A DNA stretch of 64,000 nt from Oxyruncus cristatus (Eukaryota > Chordata > Aves > Passeriformes > Cotingidae), in NCBI GenBank assembly GCA_013399855.1, contig VXAY01002192.1, positions 1,143,979-1,207,978 of the forward strand, in the 5' to 3' direction. Of this stretch, positions 12,601 to 22,705 are shown piece by piece. Under the pieces are notes generated by a model. It saw nothing but the letters and a program-made list of their open reading frames with translations. It was not told where the DNA came from and did not search any database. Made by a program: the position numbers and the translations under genes. Numbering within the stretch: position 1 is the stretch's first letter; each line of letters opens with the position of its first letter.

Positions 12601-15600
12601 ACCCGTGGTACTGTGCTTCCCTCGGGGTAAATGGCACATTTCCTATTGCGATTGCCACCAGAGAGACGTCAGGAAGAAAGTGTCCAAATGCAACATTAAA
12701 AAGCCGTTCCTCTGGCACAGTATCTGCAGGGAGAGAACATCAAATTACTGCTGATGTGGATCAAGTAACGAAGACGGTTGGGGTGGCCTCCCATTCAAAT
12801 TCCAGGAAACTTAGCCAACAGCCATCTCTTTAATGGCTCTGATTAATGAGTGTTTGTATTCTAGTCAGATCTGAAATACCCTGAGTACATGAGAATTGCT
12901 TCAAGCTGCAGGAGATTAACAACAAATACATACAACTTTCTATAAAGTGGCTTCAGTGACTTTCTAGAGGTGCACTATGGTGTGCAATGACTTTCCTATG
13001 AAGAAATCTAGAACCTAGTTCAGCCAGGAAAATATGGAAAAACTATCATAATGTATGCTGAGGCTCCTTTTTCTTTCTATATCCCATATATGGACAGCTC
13101 TAAAGATGTTTGGTGCCTTAATGCATTGGAAAATACAATTTAAACAATGATTGCAGTACCAGATGGCACAATGATTTCAGTATGCTGCCCAGGTAACAAA
13201 TGCAGGCAGTTTGGGGGAGAAAATGCCATCAATGACAGTGTCCTTCTCCCCAGCGTGATAACTGCACATCACAACATCTTTATTCTGGGGTCCCAATGCT
13301 CACTGGAAAAATCTGGATGTTAATGCAAAAGAAATGTTTATGTTTTTATCAGTGACTAATAAGTTAAGGCTAAAATTTTGTGGTTGACTTTGGCTAGCAA
13401 ATTAGAAGTGGGAGTTGCGAACATTATGAGTTATGTAGGGGTGTGGCAGAGGTCAAGTGAAGTGATGTATAACTCAGCAAAAAATTGGTAAAAGACAATG
13501 AGAGGAATGACTTACTGTTGATAACAGTTGGCATTTGTGGCATGAAAGGCGTAGTGATGGATTTGATGACTGTGTACTTTGTGGTTTGCCAACCTGCATC
13601 TGTCCACGTGTGCTCCAAAAACAAGTCAATACTGTAAGTGACTCCATATAGACCACCAGATACGGAACTCTAGGAAGTAAAATGCGTGATTAAGTCTTGG
13701 TTCTCAATAGTTCAATAAAGGGTTGACCGTGTATGGTTAAAATTCTTACACTAGCAAGAGAAAATTATATACTAGTACAGTTTGGGATGGATTTTGCTAG
13801 GGGAGCTTGTTTGTTAGCTTGGCCCATTTATCTGGTCCATGTGTGGCTCAGATACTGCTGAGATTCTCAACAAGTAGGTATCAGGTTTGTGGGGGTGTCC
13901 TCATTAAGTTTAACATGTCAACGCATTTGTTTTTGTGGTGGTTTTGGTTTTTTTTGTTTTTTTTTTTTACAATCCCTGGATTACCAAGCGTGTATTCCGT
14001 TCTGCCCCAGTTCACTCTGAAAGTTTCTCAGTGCTTCCAGCAGTTCTTAGACCAAGCCTGTCTGGTGTTACCATACACACAATGATGTAAGTATCCACTG
14101 ATACACAAAAAAAGGGAACTTCTGAAGGGGATAACTCAAAATCACACCAGTGTCATCCACACAAATGGAACTGAATCTGGATGAGATGATCTTTAAAGGT
14201 GCCTCCCAACCCAAACCCAAACCATTCCATTCTGTTTGACTGAACAATTTTTTGACATTGTCTCTGTATCTGTAAATTATAGATTGATGAGAAATAAACT
14301 GTGTTCAAGGCAGGTGGTTGCACCCCAACTACATGTGGAAAACCTGGCCCATGCTAACTCATGCTGTCTTCCTGGAAATTGGCTGGGAAATTACTCCTTG
14401 AGCCAGGCCAGAAGTTTACAAGGACTAGATTCATGATTTAACAACATAGACAATTGAATTCCATTGTCCAGGAATCCTTTCACTCTTGGTTTATTAGTAT
14501 GTCTTAGAGATTATTAACAAAAGGCAGTTGCTTGCTTCTATCATGTTTTGTAATCATAAATTTTTAGTTTCTGACTAAGCGCTTTCAAAATATGGAGAAG
14601 GAACATCTAGGTTTTCAAATATTTATTGTATCTACAAATTTTAAGCAGCAATCAATCAGTATTTGGAATGATTTGCAATTATGATTTAGACACGTCTTCC
14701 ATGATACAGGCCCTGAAACATGTTTGTGTGTGACAGGTTCATACTAACCTTTAGCTTGCCTTCTTGTGCTCCAATAGGGATAGTTATTCTGATGTGGGTG
14801 TCATTGTGCTTCAGGAAGTAGTTCTTCTCCTCTGGATTTACTATGACTTGATCATCAACTCCCATTACAATGTTTTTAGTCAGAAAGGTGGATTCTTGAA
14901 CCACTAATGTGGGAATAACCCTTGGCATTGTCCATGTCAGCGTAGTATCGGTGAAGCTGATGCCATCTGTGGAGTTAGACAGTCCCAGGAGATGGGTCAT
15001 TGGAGTTAACACAGCCATCCCTGTGCAACAGCTGCCTTTGCCTTGCTCCTTTCACCAGGATATCTGTACAGCTTTCACTGATGCAACACCTTGTAGGATA
15101 TTGCTCAACTGATGACTCTTTTGTCACAGAGACCCTGGCACTCAAAGCAGACTTGAATCATCAGTTTTGGGTGAATCATTAATTTTTTCAGAAGAGCCAG
15201 CAGGTAGCTGTCAGCTACCTGCTCTGTTGCCCTTCTGGTCCCAGGGCTTGCTGGCAAAAGGAATAAAAGGCACAGAGCAACCAGTTCAGACCTCCTTGAA
15301 ATATTGGCTTTAGGGTCATGACAACTTAAATCCTCCTGCTTCTCACCACTTGTTCACATTAATACTCTTCTGTGAGAGCCCGAAGGTACAGCCACCACTC
15401 CTCTGCAAAAAGGCAGAGTAGTTCTGCCTCTCCAGAGAAAAGGACTAGGTGAGTCCCAAGGATGCAGAGCTGCATGGCCTGCGTGGAGTGGTACAAAAGG
15501 GGAGAGCCAGGGCTGTGGGATTAGTCCAGGGGAAGGTCCCTGGCTCTTCTATAGCAGTTTTACTTGTCTCCAGTTCCCCAAATATAACGTGAGGATTTGA

Positions 15601-18600
15601 GAAACTGGAGAGAAGGCATGACACTGCACGGGGAACACAAGTAATGTACTGTCACAGCAGGGAACATGTTTGTCCAGGACTAAAGCCACTGACTCTTAGT
15701 TCATGTTGCTCTGAGAGCTTGTAATCCCCTTCTGTTAGGGTAGGTCAAAGTGAAATGGGAAGACTGTGTTTTCTACTAGCTCCTTAGGTGGCTGTTTTTA
15801 GAGAAGAAGGAAGAAATCCTTACCAACAGGGCAGGAGACAGTCGTGTCAATCAGCAAAAGCAGCCACCGCTGCCTGTACATGGAAGTGGAAGTGACCATG
15901 TTCATATTCACACCACTGACCTGATGGGATGGAGACAGAAAAAGAGAACTGATGCTCTAGAGAGGCAGTGGAAAGGGCAGAGCTCTGTGTGTGATTGAGA
16001 CCAACAACTCACCACACCGATGTCAGACTCGTTGCTGTGGTAGGGTGCACGCAGGTACACTCGGGACAGCGTGTTATTGAAGCTGTATCCTAGTTTCACT
16101 GCATCACTTACTGTTACTCTCTTTCTCCCTGATGGAGAAACAAACATCAGTTGCCATTGCTGGTATGCAACATTTTGAGTCTGTAAGAGAGAAATGAGCT
16201 GCATCAAATTGAAGTCTACTGAAGTCTCTTAAAAAAATATGATATTGTAGCACCTATTTTCCTGTTAGAAGCCTGAGTAACTGGAATGATACTGGACACT
16301 ACTAGTTCATCCCAGGCAAGAAATTCCTTTGATATATATAAAGATAAGGAATTATAGAGTTCTTTAAGGCATCTTTAAAGATAGTTTTATAGCAGCACTG
16401 GAAGAAACTTAGACTGGTGGCCTTGAACAAATCCACTGTGGACGTAAGTATCTGTGCTGTTAAGAAAATGATTGTCTTCATGTCTGTTGATTGCTGGAGT
16501 ACTCGAGAGGCCAAATGACAGACTACCTTTTACAGTATGTAACTATACTGTGCCAAAGATAAGAAGAGACGAATGCCTGTACTGTCCTAGAACATAGTCC
16601 CCTGGAATAATAGCCGTATGGGAATATAGTCAAAAGGAAAATGGGCATAAGGAGCAAGTAAAACATGAGAAAAATAGGACAAGCATATATATTTCACAGA
16701 ATCACAGAATAGTTAAGGTTGGGAGGAACCACTAGAGGTCATCTAGTTCAACCTTACTGGTAGAGCAGGGTCCCCTAAAGCATTACTCAGGATTGTGTCC
16801 AGGAGGCTTTTGAATATCTCCAGAGAAGGAGACTCACAACTCTCTGGGCAATCTGTTCCGGTGCATGGTCACCCACACAGTGAAGAAGTTCTTCCTCATA
16901 CTCAGGTGGAACTTCTAGTGGATCAGTTTCTGCCCATTGCCTCTTGTCCTATTCATTGGGATCACTGAGAAGAGCCTGGCTCCATCCTCTTCAGATACTT
17001 ACAGACATTGATAAGATCCTTAGTCTGCTCTAGGCTAAACAGGCCCAGCTCCCTCAGCCTTTCCTCATAAGAGAGATGCTCCAGTCATAATTTCCCCGTA
17101 ATTGTTTCCATCCTCAAATAGTTTTCGTCTCAGGGACTCCTGAGCTATCTGTAGCTTCTTTGTATTTTGTACATCTTCTTGGATTTCTCTTCAGTCAACT
17201 TTTCCAGGCTCTCCTTGGGATCAAATAAGCTTTCAACAGCCACAACATCTTTTGGCCATGAGTTTGACAGATTCACTACCCACTGTGTGTAGAACCACCT
17301 ACCTTTGTTTGTCTTGAATGCAGTTTCTACTAATGGAACAAGCATATGGCTCTGTTCTCCCACCTAAATATCTTTTTGCAGTCTAGAGGTCTAAAAATAC
17401 TTGAGAGGTTTTTCAGTACTTGATGGCAACTTTGTCATCTCCCTGAGTTTTTTTGAGAGAGATGGAGCTATGCCCCAAGAATGACTCATAAGCCTAGAGA
17501 GAAGAGACAGGCTAGGAACTGTTGAGAAAGGCTCCCCTTCATACCTCTGGCAGTGCTGACATCCATGCTACGGTGTAGTCATTTGAAACTGCCGGGACAT
17601 CAGTCTTCACTGACACCTGGGAACACAGAGGACATTCTTTGGGAGCAAACAGATCTTCAACATTATTACAGGCATGGGGAACAGAGAGAGAGAGAGCATT
17701 CAGATTTCTTCCTCAAAGTATGTCTAGATTTAGCAATTTACATTCTTTGGAGGTAATTAAAGTGTTTCCAATAGAGGTTCTTGATGGCAGTAATTTCTGT
17801 GGCCTTACAGTCAAAGTCAAAACCATGGCCTTTATGGTGGTGCATGTATAGCAGGAATACTTTGTGTGTGACCAGGTGACCCAAAAGTCCTGCTTCATAT
17901 CTGCGAAACTGTAAACTAGATTCCAACCTGGAGAATTCCAGGGACATCTAGGTCTCTTCACCAGAGGTATAAGGAAGCATGTTACGGGCTTTAACAGGGC
18001 TGGTTCCCTCTTCCCATGCAGCCTGAACACCTGAAAATGCAGAATCCCCAGTACCTAATGTAGGTGCTATGGTGTAAATCTTGCCAATCTTTAAATCTTT
18101 ACAGTCTTGTAAATCTTGTAAATGCACTTCAGAGTGAGGTGAAGAAAGAGGACAGAGTCAGAGGACACTGCGTTGGAAGTCAGTGTTTGCCTCAGACACC
18201 TGTACCATGGTTTGAGTGCGTTGCAACACCCAGACGTGACTGCACAGCCTCATGTTCTAACAGGAGAAATATGCTTCCTTTGTCCTGCCTATAGTAGTTG
18301 TGTACAAAAAGCAGTGAAGTTTGGTTTGTTCACATCCTTATTTCTACACTGGTGTGGAGGTGGTGGCAGCAGGCTGGACAGCCCAATCATACCACCCAGT
18401 GGGAGGCAGGTCCTGTCTCACAGTGATGTTCTGTGAGTTGTGTGATGCAGCAGAGGTGCAGCTCTGCAAACTCTAGGTTTTATTGTTTCGGACATAAGGA
18501 TGACATTCTCACAGACTCTGCAGCACTTTATAACATAAAGGTACTCTCATGAGCTAAAGAGCTTGCCCTGCCAGGCTGTTGATTTGCTTGCAGAGGCTTG

Positions 18601-21600
18601 ACTTACATCATCTGTGCAGTTAGCTGAGTTTCACTGCATCCAAAATACCTATGGCATGTAAATGTGTTACTAATAAGCATCTACAGTTACACACTCTGCT
18701 AAATATCAGCAGCTTGCTATTATGCCTGGTACATAGTGTACAATCAACTTCTGACAGGAATTTGTGGAGGTTGTTGTGCCTGGCAGGGAGCTTGGATGCA
18801 GCCTCAAGTTCAGAGGGAAAATTTTTACCTCCATGTAGTTTTCTTCGCACATGATTTCTCTTGAAGCCCAGGAATGGTAGGAGCAGTACATAGGGTAGGT
18901 GTAGGTCACAGCTGCCCTCATGCTTGAAAATGAGGAGACCTTGATGTTCACAGTCAGAGTAAACAGCTCATCTGCCTGGGAGGAAAAACTGGCACTTCAG
19001 TAGGTACTGTGTAAGGTCCCAGAAGGGGCTGCGTGGGACCATCTAGTCCTGTTTCTGGAGGTGTTTTATAATGATGAGAACAGGTTTAGAGCTGTAGTGA
19101 CAGTTCCTACAACATACCACCCTGTCTGAAGTGGTTTGTGTGCAGGGGCTTTCTGAGGCAGAGACATTGCCTCAGCACTCACAGCCTTTGTCTCAGATCA
19201 CATCTCAGCACTGTTCTTAACACACTATAAAGGAACAGCTGGTCAAGAGAAGATCTCACCTACCTCACCATGTGGTTCACATTTCTCCCATTTGTGAGCC
19301 ATGTGTCTCCCTATGGAGAGAAGGTACTGGACCTTTTGTTTTGATGTAGGTTGTTCAGATCTATCTTAAAAATGCTGTTTAGAGTCTATCTTGACTAGCT
19401 CCAGTAAGAACTCCTTTGGCTTCTTCAGCTCTCCAGGAGCCTCACACAAAGCCATGGACCATGCTTCTATCTGACATAGATGTGTATTTTTCTACAGAAA
19501 AAGGCAAAAACTTTCCAGAGAAATTTCCAGCCTGGAAATTCAGGTAATTGCACAGCACACTGCACACCCCCTGTCCTTGTTAGCATAACCTCTGCCCATA
19601 AAGTTTTACCGTATTTTTTCTGTGGGGCTTCCAGGACCAACCAGACTAAACACGGACAAGCAATGAAGTCTCTACTCTGATATATTCTGTTTCTGGGTAC
19701 ATTTCATCTCAATGAATATTTAGAAATTACAAGTCCAGGCTACACTTTTACATGTATTTTTGGAAGGGGTGAATCACCTTCCGGAGATGCCTGCCTCTCT
19801 CCATTGACTGTTGTGGAAGCCTAAACAACTAGTTTAGGCTAGACATTATCTTTTAGATGGCTAAAGTTACATGAGACAAATGTGGGTCTAATAGATATGG
19901 GTGATCTATGTTCCTAGGCATGTGTTAATAGGCACATTACCACACAAATTAAGCCAGGAAACAATCTGCCAGAATCACACTGCAAACATTGCTTTTTCAA
20001 GTAGATGCCTACTTCTTTCCAGAGAGGCTTTCAAGAAACTCTCTGGCAAATCAGCAGCTACAAAGATATGCTTGAGAACTGCCAGCTAGTCAGCAACATT
20101 AGGCTAAGTGTCATTCCATGGACAGAGGAAATCCCATGTCAGTCACACCGAACAAACCTCTTAGAGGAGAGCTTTTGCCTATTCATTTCTACACACTACC
20201 AACACTAGTTCCTTGAATTCACTATTCTCAAAACATGCCATTAGAATACCATATAATATCTCAATCTTGTCTTTTTGGAGAGGATGTGCAGTCTGAGCAG
20301 TCTTCGAGCCCATGTCTGGGTCTTACCTCGTTGGCCACATGACAGCCGAGCACTGACGCGCGGAAGACGGGGTTGCCCCACACGTCTTCTGACAGCACGT
20401 AGCCACAGCGAGATGCTAGTTTCTCATCCAGCAGAATGGGGCCGGCGTAAGGATCTACAGAAAAAGGGAATTATATGTGGGATGTAAAGCTCAGGGCAGG
20501 TCATGGGGCAGAGTGGTGATGAGGCCCTCTCATGCAGCGCTTCTCTGAAGAGGTCCGTCTGGGTTGGGTGCTGTCCAGTTATGTGTGCTGTTAAGGAGCT
20601 GGTGAAACTGTGCTGGCATTTGTAAGAATGTGTGACACAGTCTGGTGTGACTCAGCCTCACCCATGTAAGGCCTGTTTCTTTGCATCCAGAAGCTTTTGC
20701 CACTGCCACCTTGAAGTGCTATTACGGAGAGCTTCTCTGAGGCGTCACCTACATTTTTCCCTCCCTAACTCCCCAGAAAGGAATTATGGGCTATTAAGCC
20801 CATCCATCTTTTTAAAATTATCAAGCTGTGATAATCTGCTGCTCCCTCTGGTCAAAGGATACAGTCATGGACCTATTTTGGATGGGCATTTTTACATATT
20901 GATCGTGTTTGCTGCTCATCTCTGTGTGCTGTGAAACCTATGGGGGAGCCAAGTAACAGACATGATGTGGGCTGGCTGCACTCAGCTCTTGATGTTGGTA
21001 GAGGTAATAACATCATATTTTGTTAATTATCTGCCCTCTGATTAAGGAACTATTTTAGTCTTGGGATAGACACAAGAATCTGCACAGATAGGGTTTGACT
21101 AGCTCCCACTGCAACTTCTAGATTTGTCTCTCATCTTTATATGTAGAACAGTACCATAACTGCTGTTTGAGTAATGTATGCTTGCAGCCCGGATAGACTA
21201 AGGAGATAAGTGGGAATAACTTTGGAATAAGAAGGAATAGCTTTTATGAGACCAACTGATAGAGCTGGAAGAAACGAACAACATTTTGTGCCTGAAGGCT
21301 GGTCTGTTTTTTCCAACAGTATCAGTTGCTTTCATAAATGCTATCACTTCTCCCCACACCCTTTCCATACTTGACTTTTTCAGTTCTGCCTCCAAATCAA
21401 GTGAAACAAAAACAAAACCCAGAAAAAAGTGGACTGATCTCAACAGAAATGAATCTGTTTTGGGGTGAAATCAGAGGCTTTTTACAATCTGATGTGAATA
21501 TTTTCTGGTTTTCATTTTGGTTCGGTAGATTTTTGTTTTCCCCAGCAAAACGGAAACCTTTTGTTCTAACTGAATTAGGGCATTTAACTGCAATTGTGGT

Positions 21601-22397
21601 GTCAAATGAAAAGAAAATTTTTAAAAAAAGTCCTTTAATTGTTGTAGCACTCACTCAGCACTCACTGAGAGTGTGTTTTCTGGGTATTACCCATTCTACA
21701 TTGCTGTTGTCATTTGTGCTCTCCAGGACATATCCAATCTGCAATATCAGCTTTGCTTTTCTTGCTAGACCCATGTAAGAGCTCAGCAGAGAAAAGTAGG
21801 AAAGCCAAATGTGAGTCCTTCCTCTTCAGACCATCCTTTCTCCTTTCTCCAGCAGGTTAGTTGCAAGGGGCAGAGGGAGCTGTGGCTGTAGATACATGTT
21901 TTAGTGCTCTGTAGGGATACTGGCCAAATTGAGGTGTGAGAGGCCAGATCTAGGTGACAGGGATGTGCTGCAGGTTCTTTGGGGTCAGTTACCAATTATC
22001 TATAGATGGCAGCAGCATCAAGATCACAGACTTCTGTGATCACTTGGGTGATTCCCCAGCCTTCACGGTATTGGGGCAGACACTTGTGACTCACCGTAGA
22101 TTTCCAGCTGGAAGAACTTTTCCTGGAGAAAGAGTTTATTCAGTTTCATCCAAAAAATTCTGGAGCGGCAGCTGCTCTCTACAAAACCTGGTGGGAGCAC
22201 ATATAGAGTAGATGAGTCATCGGGACTGAAGGGCAGAGAAGAGGCACATCCTGTTATGCGCAAAATAACCAAGTTCTCATCCTTGCCTCTTCCCACTATC
22301 CTCTTATCATATTTCACCAACCTGGGGGAACCATCTGCCTCCCTTGTCCCAGCCAGAACAGCAAGAAAAGCAGCCAGATCCTGCAGTATAAGCACAT
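6535..22397 (-). CDS. ZPAX: ZPAX egg-coat (zona pellucida domain) protein, 21 coding exons, 903 aa
   Basis: This is a secreted structural glycoprotein of the egg coat (perivitelline layer) that should polymerise through its ZP module. Coding exons on - are, in order: 22322-22397, 22095-22187, 20327-20454, 18829-18975, 17545-17616, 16013-16180, 15824-15920, 14749-14966, 13516-13669, 12515-12723, 11172-11289, 10090-10295, 9340-9442, 9094-9260, 8875-8969, 8662-8783, 8493-8543, 8218-8401, 8013-8136, 6831-6927 and 6535-6617. Every junction is AG/GT and the phases chain without a break. Residues 1-20 or so are a signal peptide. About 26-560 are ZP-N-like units with paired cysteines. About 580-870 are the ZP module. 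RERK at 873-876 resembles the consensus cleavage site, and the tail has a YVLAGPVRI hydrophobic patch but no membrane helix. About ten N-glycosylation sequons are present. The ZPAX name rests on the multi-ZP-N architecture, the length and the TTC32 neighbour. ZP2-like or ZPD membership is less likely. Confidence 0.88.
6831..6927 (-). CDS. ZPAX: ZPAX coding exon 20 (end of ZP-C, cleavage-like site)
   Basis: It reads [12 protein letters not shown], the hallmark last strand of ZP-C subdomains, then a cysteine cluster STCRGRC and SSSRERK. RERK is a basic motif at the place where other ZP proteins carry their consensus furin-type cleavage site. The acceptor is TTCTTCTCAG and the donor GTAGGT. Confidence 0.92.
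7849..7968 (-). repeat. CR1 LINE 3'-end fragment in a ZPAX intron
   Basis: On + it reads ATCATAGAATATCTCAGGTTAGAAAGGACCCATAGGGATCATCAAGTCCAAC, which in reverse is the typical avian CR1 terminus. It is 5' truncated to about 120 bases and lies in the intron between coding exons 19 and 20, in the same orientation as the gene. Confidence 0.85.
8013..8136 (-). CDS. ZPAX: ZPAX coding exon 19
   Basis: It enters in phase 2 and leaves in phase 0. The peptide begins with [20 protein letters not shown] and continues [20 protein letters not shown]. This is the ZP-C segment with two disulphide cysteines and an NGS sequon. Acceptor CATATAG, donor GTAAGA. Confidence 0.9.
8218..8401 (-). CDS. ZPAX: ZPAX coding exon 18
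   Basis: It reads [20 protein letters not shown], then [19 protein letters not shown] and PRWNITVDG. The NCW(V/A)T motif of ZP-C is conserved and NIT is a sequon. Acceptor TTTCTCAAG, donor GTAAGT. Phase 1 in, phase 2 out. Confidence 0.92.
8493..8543 (-). CDS. ZPAX: ZPAX coding exon 17
   Basis: This short 51-base exon encodes [17 protein letters not shown]. It links the ZP-N and ZP-C parts of the module. The acceptor CCTTTTCTGCAG and donor GTAAAT flank it, and the phase (1 in, 1 out) matches both neighbours. Confidence 0.85.
8662..8783 (-). CDS. ZPAX: ZPAX coding exon 16
   Basis: It reads [20 protein letters not shown] and then a Pro-rich linker [10 protein letters not shown]. The LxVxCxY pattern is the strand that follows the ZP-N half in family members. 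Acceptor CTATTTTAG, donor GTGGGC. Confidence 0.9.
8875..8969 (-). CDS. ZPAX: ZPAX coding exon 15
   Basis: It reads [20 protein letters not shown], then [11 protein letters not shown]. The YENEI motif after a Cys-Gly-Thr is diagnostic for the ZP-N subdomain of the module. Acceptor ATATACACAG, donor GTAGGA. Confidence 0.94.
9094..9260 (-). CDS. ZPAX: ZPAX coding exon 14
   Basis: It encodes [20 protein letters not shown], then [12 protein letters not shown] and [11 protein letters not shown]. These are the C-x-x-x-x-M/V, S-C and T-T-C-G-T positions of the ZP-N subdomain. Acceptor TTTCTCAG, donor GTAAGC. Confidence 0.93.
9340..9442 (-). CDS. ZPAX: ZPAX coding exon 13
   Basis: It encodes [20 protein letters not shown], then [14 protein letters not shown] with an NSS sequon. 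This leads into the ZP module. Acceptor TCCTTTCAG, donor GTAAGT. Phase 0 in, phase 1 out. Confidence 0.88.
10090..10295 (-). CDS. ZPAX: ZPAX coding exon 12
   Basis: It encodes [20 protein letters not shown], then [22 protein letters not shown] and an amphipathic [11 protein letters not shown]. It has an NST sequon. Acceptor TTCTTCCCACAG, donor GTACAT. It is part of the last ZP-N-like unit before the ZP module. Confidence 0.9.
11172..11289 (-). CDS. ZPAX: ZPAX coding exon 11
   Basis: It encodes [20 protein letters not shown], then [12 protein letters not shown]. There are two sequons (NET, NYT) and one cysteine. Acceptor CTCTCTTTCAG, donor GTAAGC. Phase 0 in, phase 1 out. Confidence 0.9.
12515..12723 (-). 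CDS. ZPAX: ZPAX coding exon 10
   Basis: It encodes [38 protein letters not shown], then [20 protein letters not shown] and PYVLKE. The NRT triplet is a sequon. Acceptor CTCTCCCTGCAG, donor GTAAGA. Confidence 0.93.
13516..13669 (-). CDS. ZPAX: ZPAX coding exon 9
   Basis: It encodes [40 protein letters not shown] and [11 protein letters not shown]. The [11 protein letters not shown] pattern is repeated in outline by other units of the protein. Acceptor TTCCTAG, donor GTAAGT. Confidence 0.9.
14178..14235 (+). repeat. CR1 3'-terminal scrap in a ZPAX intron
   Basis: GATGATCTTTAAAGGTGCCTCCCAACCCAAACC...ATTCCATTCTG is the CR1 terminus in + orientation. Only about 60 bases remain, antisense to ZPAX. 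Confidence 0.7.
14749..14966 (-). CDS. ZPAX: ZPAX coding exon 8
   Basis: This is the longest coding exon. It encodes [40 protein letters not shown] and [20 protein letters not shown], ending in KLK. NDT is a sequon. Acceptor CTCCACAG, donor GTTAGT. Confidence 0.93.
15824..15920 (-). CDS. ZPAX: ZPAX coding exon 7
   Basis: It encodes [20 protein letters not shown], then [12 protein letters not shown]. The last part closes one ZP-N-like unit with a CPV cysteine. Acceptor CCCATCAG, donor GTAAGG. Phase 0 in, phase 1 out. Confidence 0.9.
16013..16180 (-). CDS. ZPAX: ZPAX coding exon 6
   Basis: It encodes [40 protein letters not shown] and [16 protein letters not shown]. The VWQ/QWQxMF...A..LGY...T..R...R.PY pattern is typical of the repeated units in egg-coat ZP proteins. 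NNT and NES are sequons. Confidence 0.94.
16694..17087 (-). repeat. CR1 LINE 3' fragment in a ZPAX intron
   Basis: On + it starts TCACAGAATCACAGAATAG and runs about 390 bases through the conserved CR1 3' coding and UTR region, ending near CTCATAAGAGAGATGCTCCAGTC. It is 5' truncated, lies in the intron between coding exons 5 and 6 and has the same orientation as the gene. Confidence 0.93.
17090..17363 (-). pseudogene. unidentified protein-like fragment with a frameshift
   Basis: On the - strand the frame reads peptides such as [40 protein letters not shown] and [12 protein letters not shown] before a stop. In the neighbouring frame the text continues [20 protein letters not shown] and EIM. 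The amphipathic, charged composition across the frame change looks like a decayed copy of a real protein. It lies directly against the 5' end of the CR1 at 16694-17087. It is not ZPAX: coding exons 5 and 6 splice around it in phase. I cannot name the source protein. Chance open frame remains possible. Confidence 0.35.
17545..17616 (-). CDS. ZPAX: ZPAX coding exon 5
   Basis: It is 24 codons in phase 0: [20 protein letters not shown], then ALPE. It continues the [10 protein letters not shown] join that begins each repeated unit in egg-coat proteins. Acceptor GTGTTCCCAG, donor GTATGA. Confidence 0.9.
18829..18975 (-). CDS. ZPAX: ZPAX coding exon 4
   Basis: It is 49 codons in phase 0: [20 protein letters not shown], then [20 protein letters not shown] and ENYME. 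The paired cysteines and the CEENYMEV motif belong to the first ZP-N-like unit. Acceptor TTTTTCCTCCCAG, donor GTAAAA. Confidence 0.93.
20327..20454 (-). CDS. ZPAX: ZPAX coding exon 3
   Basis: It encodes [40 protein letters not shown] and ANE. The A..CGY...D.WGN...RAS.L.C.V.N signature is that of the first N-terminal domain of this ZP subfamily. Acceptor TTTTTCTGTAG, donor GTAAGA. Confidence 0.95.
22095..22187 (-). CDS. ZPAX: ZPAX coding exon 2
   Basis: It enters in phase 1 and reads [16 protein letters not shown], then [14 protein letters not shown]. This matches the E.xC...xW...xF position at the mature N-terminus of related proteins. Acceptor GTGCTCCCACCAG, donor GTGAGT. A competing upstream acceptor (CTGCCCTTCAG) would break the phase. 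Confidence 0.88.
22322..22397 (-). CDS. ZPAX: ZPAX coding exon 1 (start codon and signal peptide)
   Basis: The ATG at 22397 opens [20 protein letters not shown] and then QMVPP. This is a short polar start, a hydrophobic core LLFLLFWL and a plausible cleavage after GQG, as in a secretory signal. The exon ends CCCCCAG|GTTGGT in phase 1, which fits exon 2. The donor is weaker than consensus. Just upstream on - lie a pyrimidine tract (22425-22438 on +) and CACTATTAG, so a 5' UTR exon may splice in directly before the ATG. Confidence 0.72.
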
Positions 22398-22473
22398 GAA
22401 CTAATAGTGGGATGAACAGAGAGGAAAAAAAAAAAAAAGAAAATTAAGGAGGTGGCGACCAAAGTCTTGTTAC

Positions 22474-22705
22474 CTGCATAGCAAGTGACCCACAGCCTCC
22501 ATCTGTCCTTGGAGACCTCTGCATGGGCATCAAAGTCCTTCTCCCTGTGAAAGAAAGTGGACACAGCTGTAGAGACAGAACTTAGTAAGACGTGGGAGGA
22601 GAGGTACAGCTTACCTTTTACAGACTGTGTTGTGTTCTCCAAACTTGTGTTGTAGACCAGGAGAGGACAGTGGCTTCTGTTGCAGAGGGACACCTGGGCT
22701 GAATC
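22474..22705 (-). other. possible alternative or 5' non-coding exons upstream of ZPAX
   Basis: Two segments on - have good splice borders: 22615-22705 (CTGCAG ... AAAG|GTAAGC) and 22474-22544 (TTTCACAG ... GCAG|GTAACA). The second reads EKDFDAHAEVSKDRWRLWVT and CYA and could splice in phase to coding exon 2. Because exon 1 already supplies a signal peptide, these may be 5' UTR, an alternative start or coincidence. Confidence 0.25.

Noticed and set aside
17713..18030. 105-codon open frame on - between ZPAX coding exons 4 and 5, with ZP-like text ([20 protein letters not shown])
   Set aside because: Exon 4 (phase 0 out) joins exon 5 (phase 0 in) through the family motif [10 protein letters not shown]. 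Including this segment would break the frame or hit a stop at the candidate acceptor.
21338..21778. 146-codon open frame on +
   Set aside because: It lies antisense in an intron of ZPAX, in AT-rich text with no domain.
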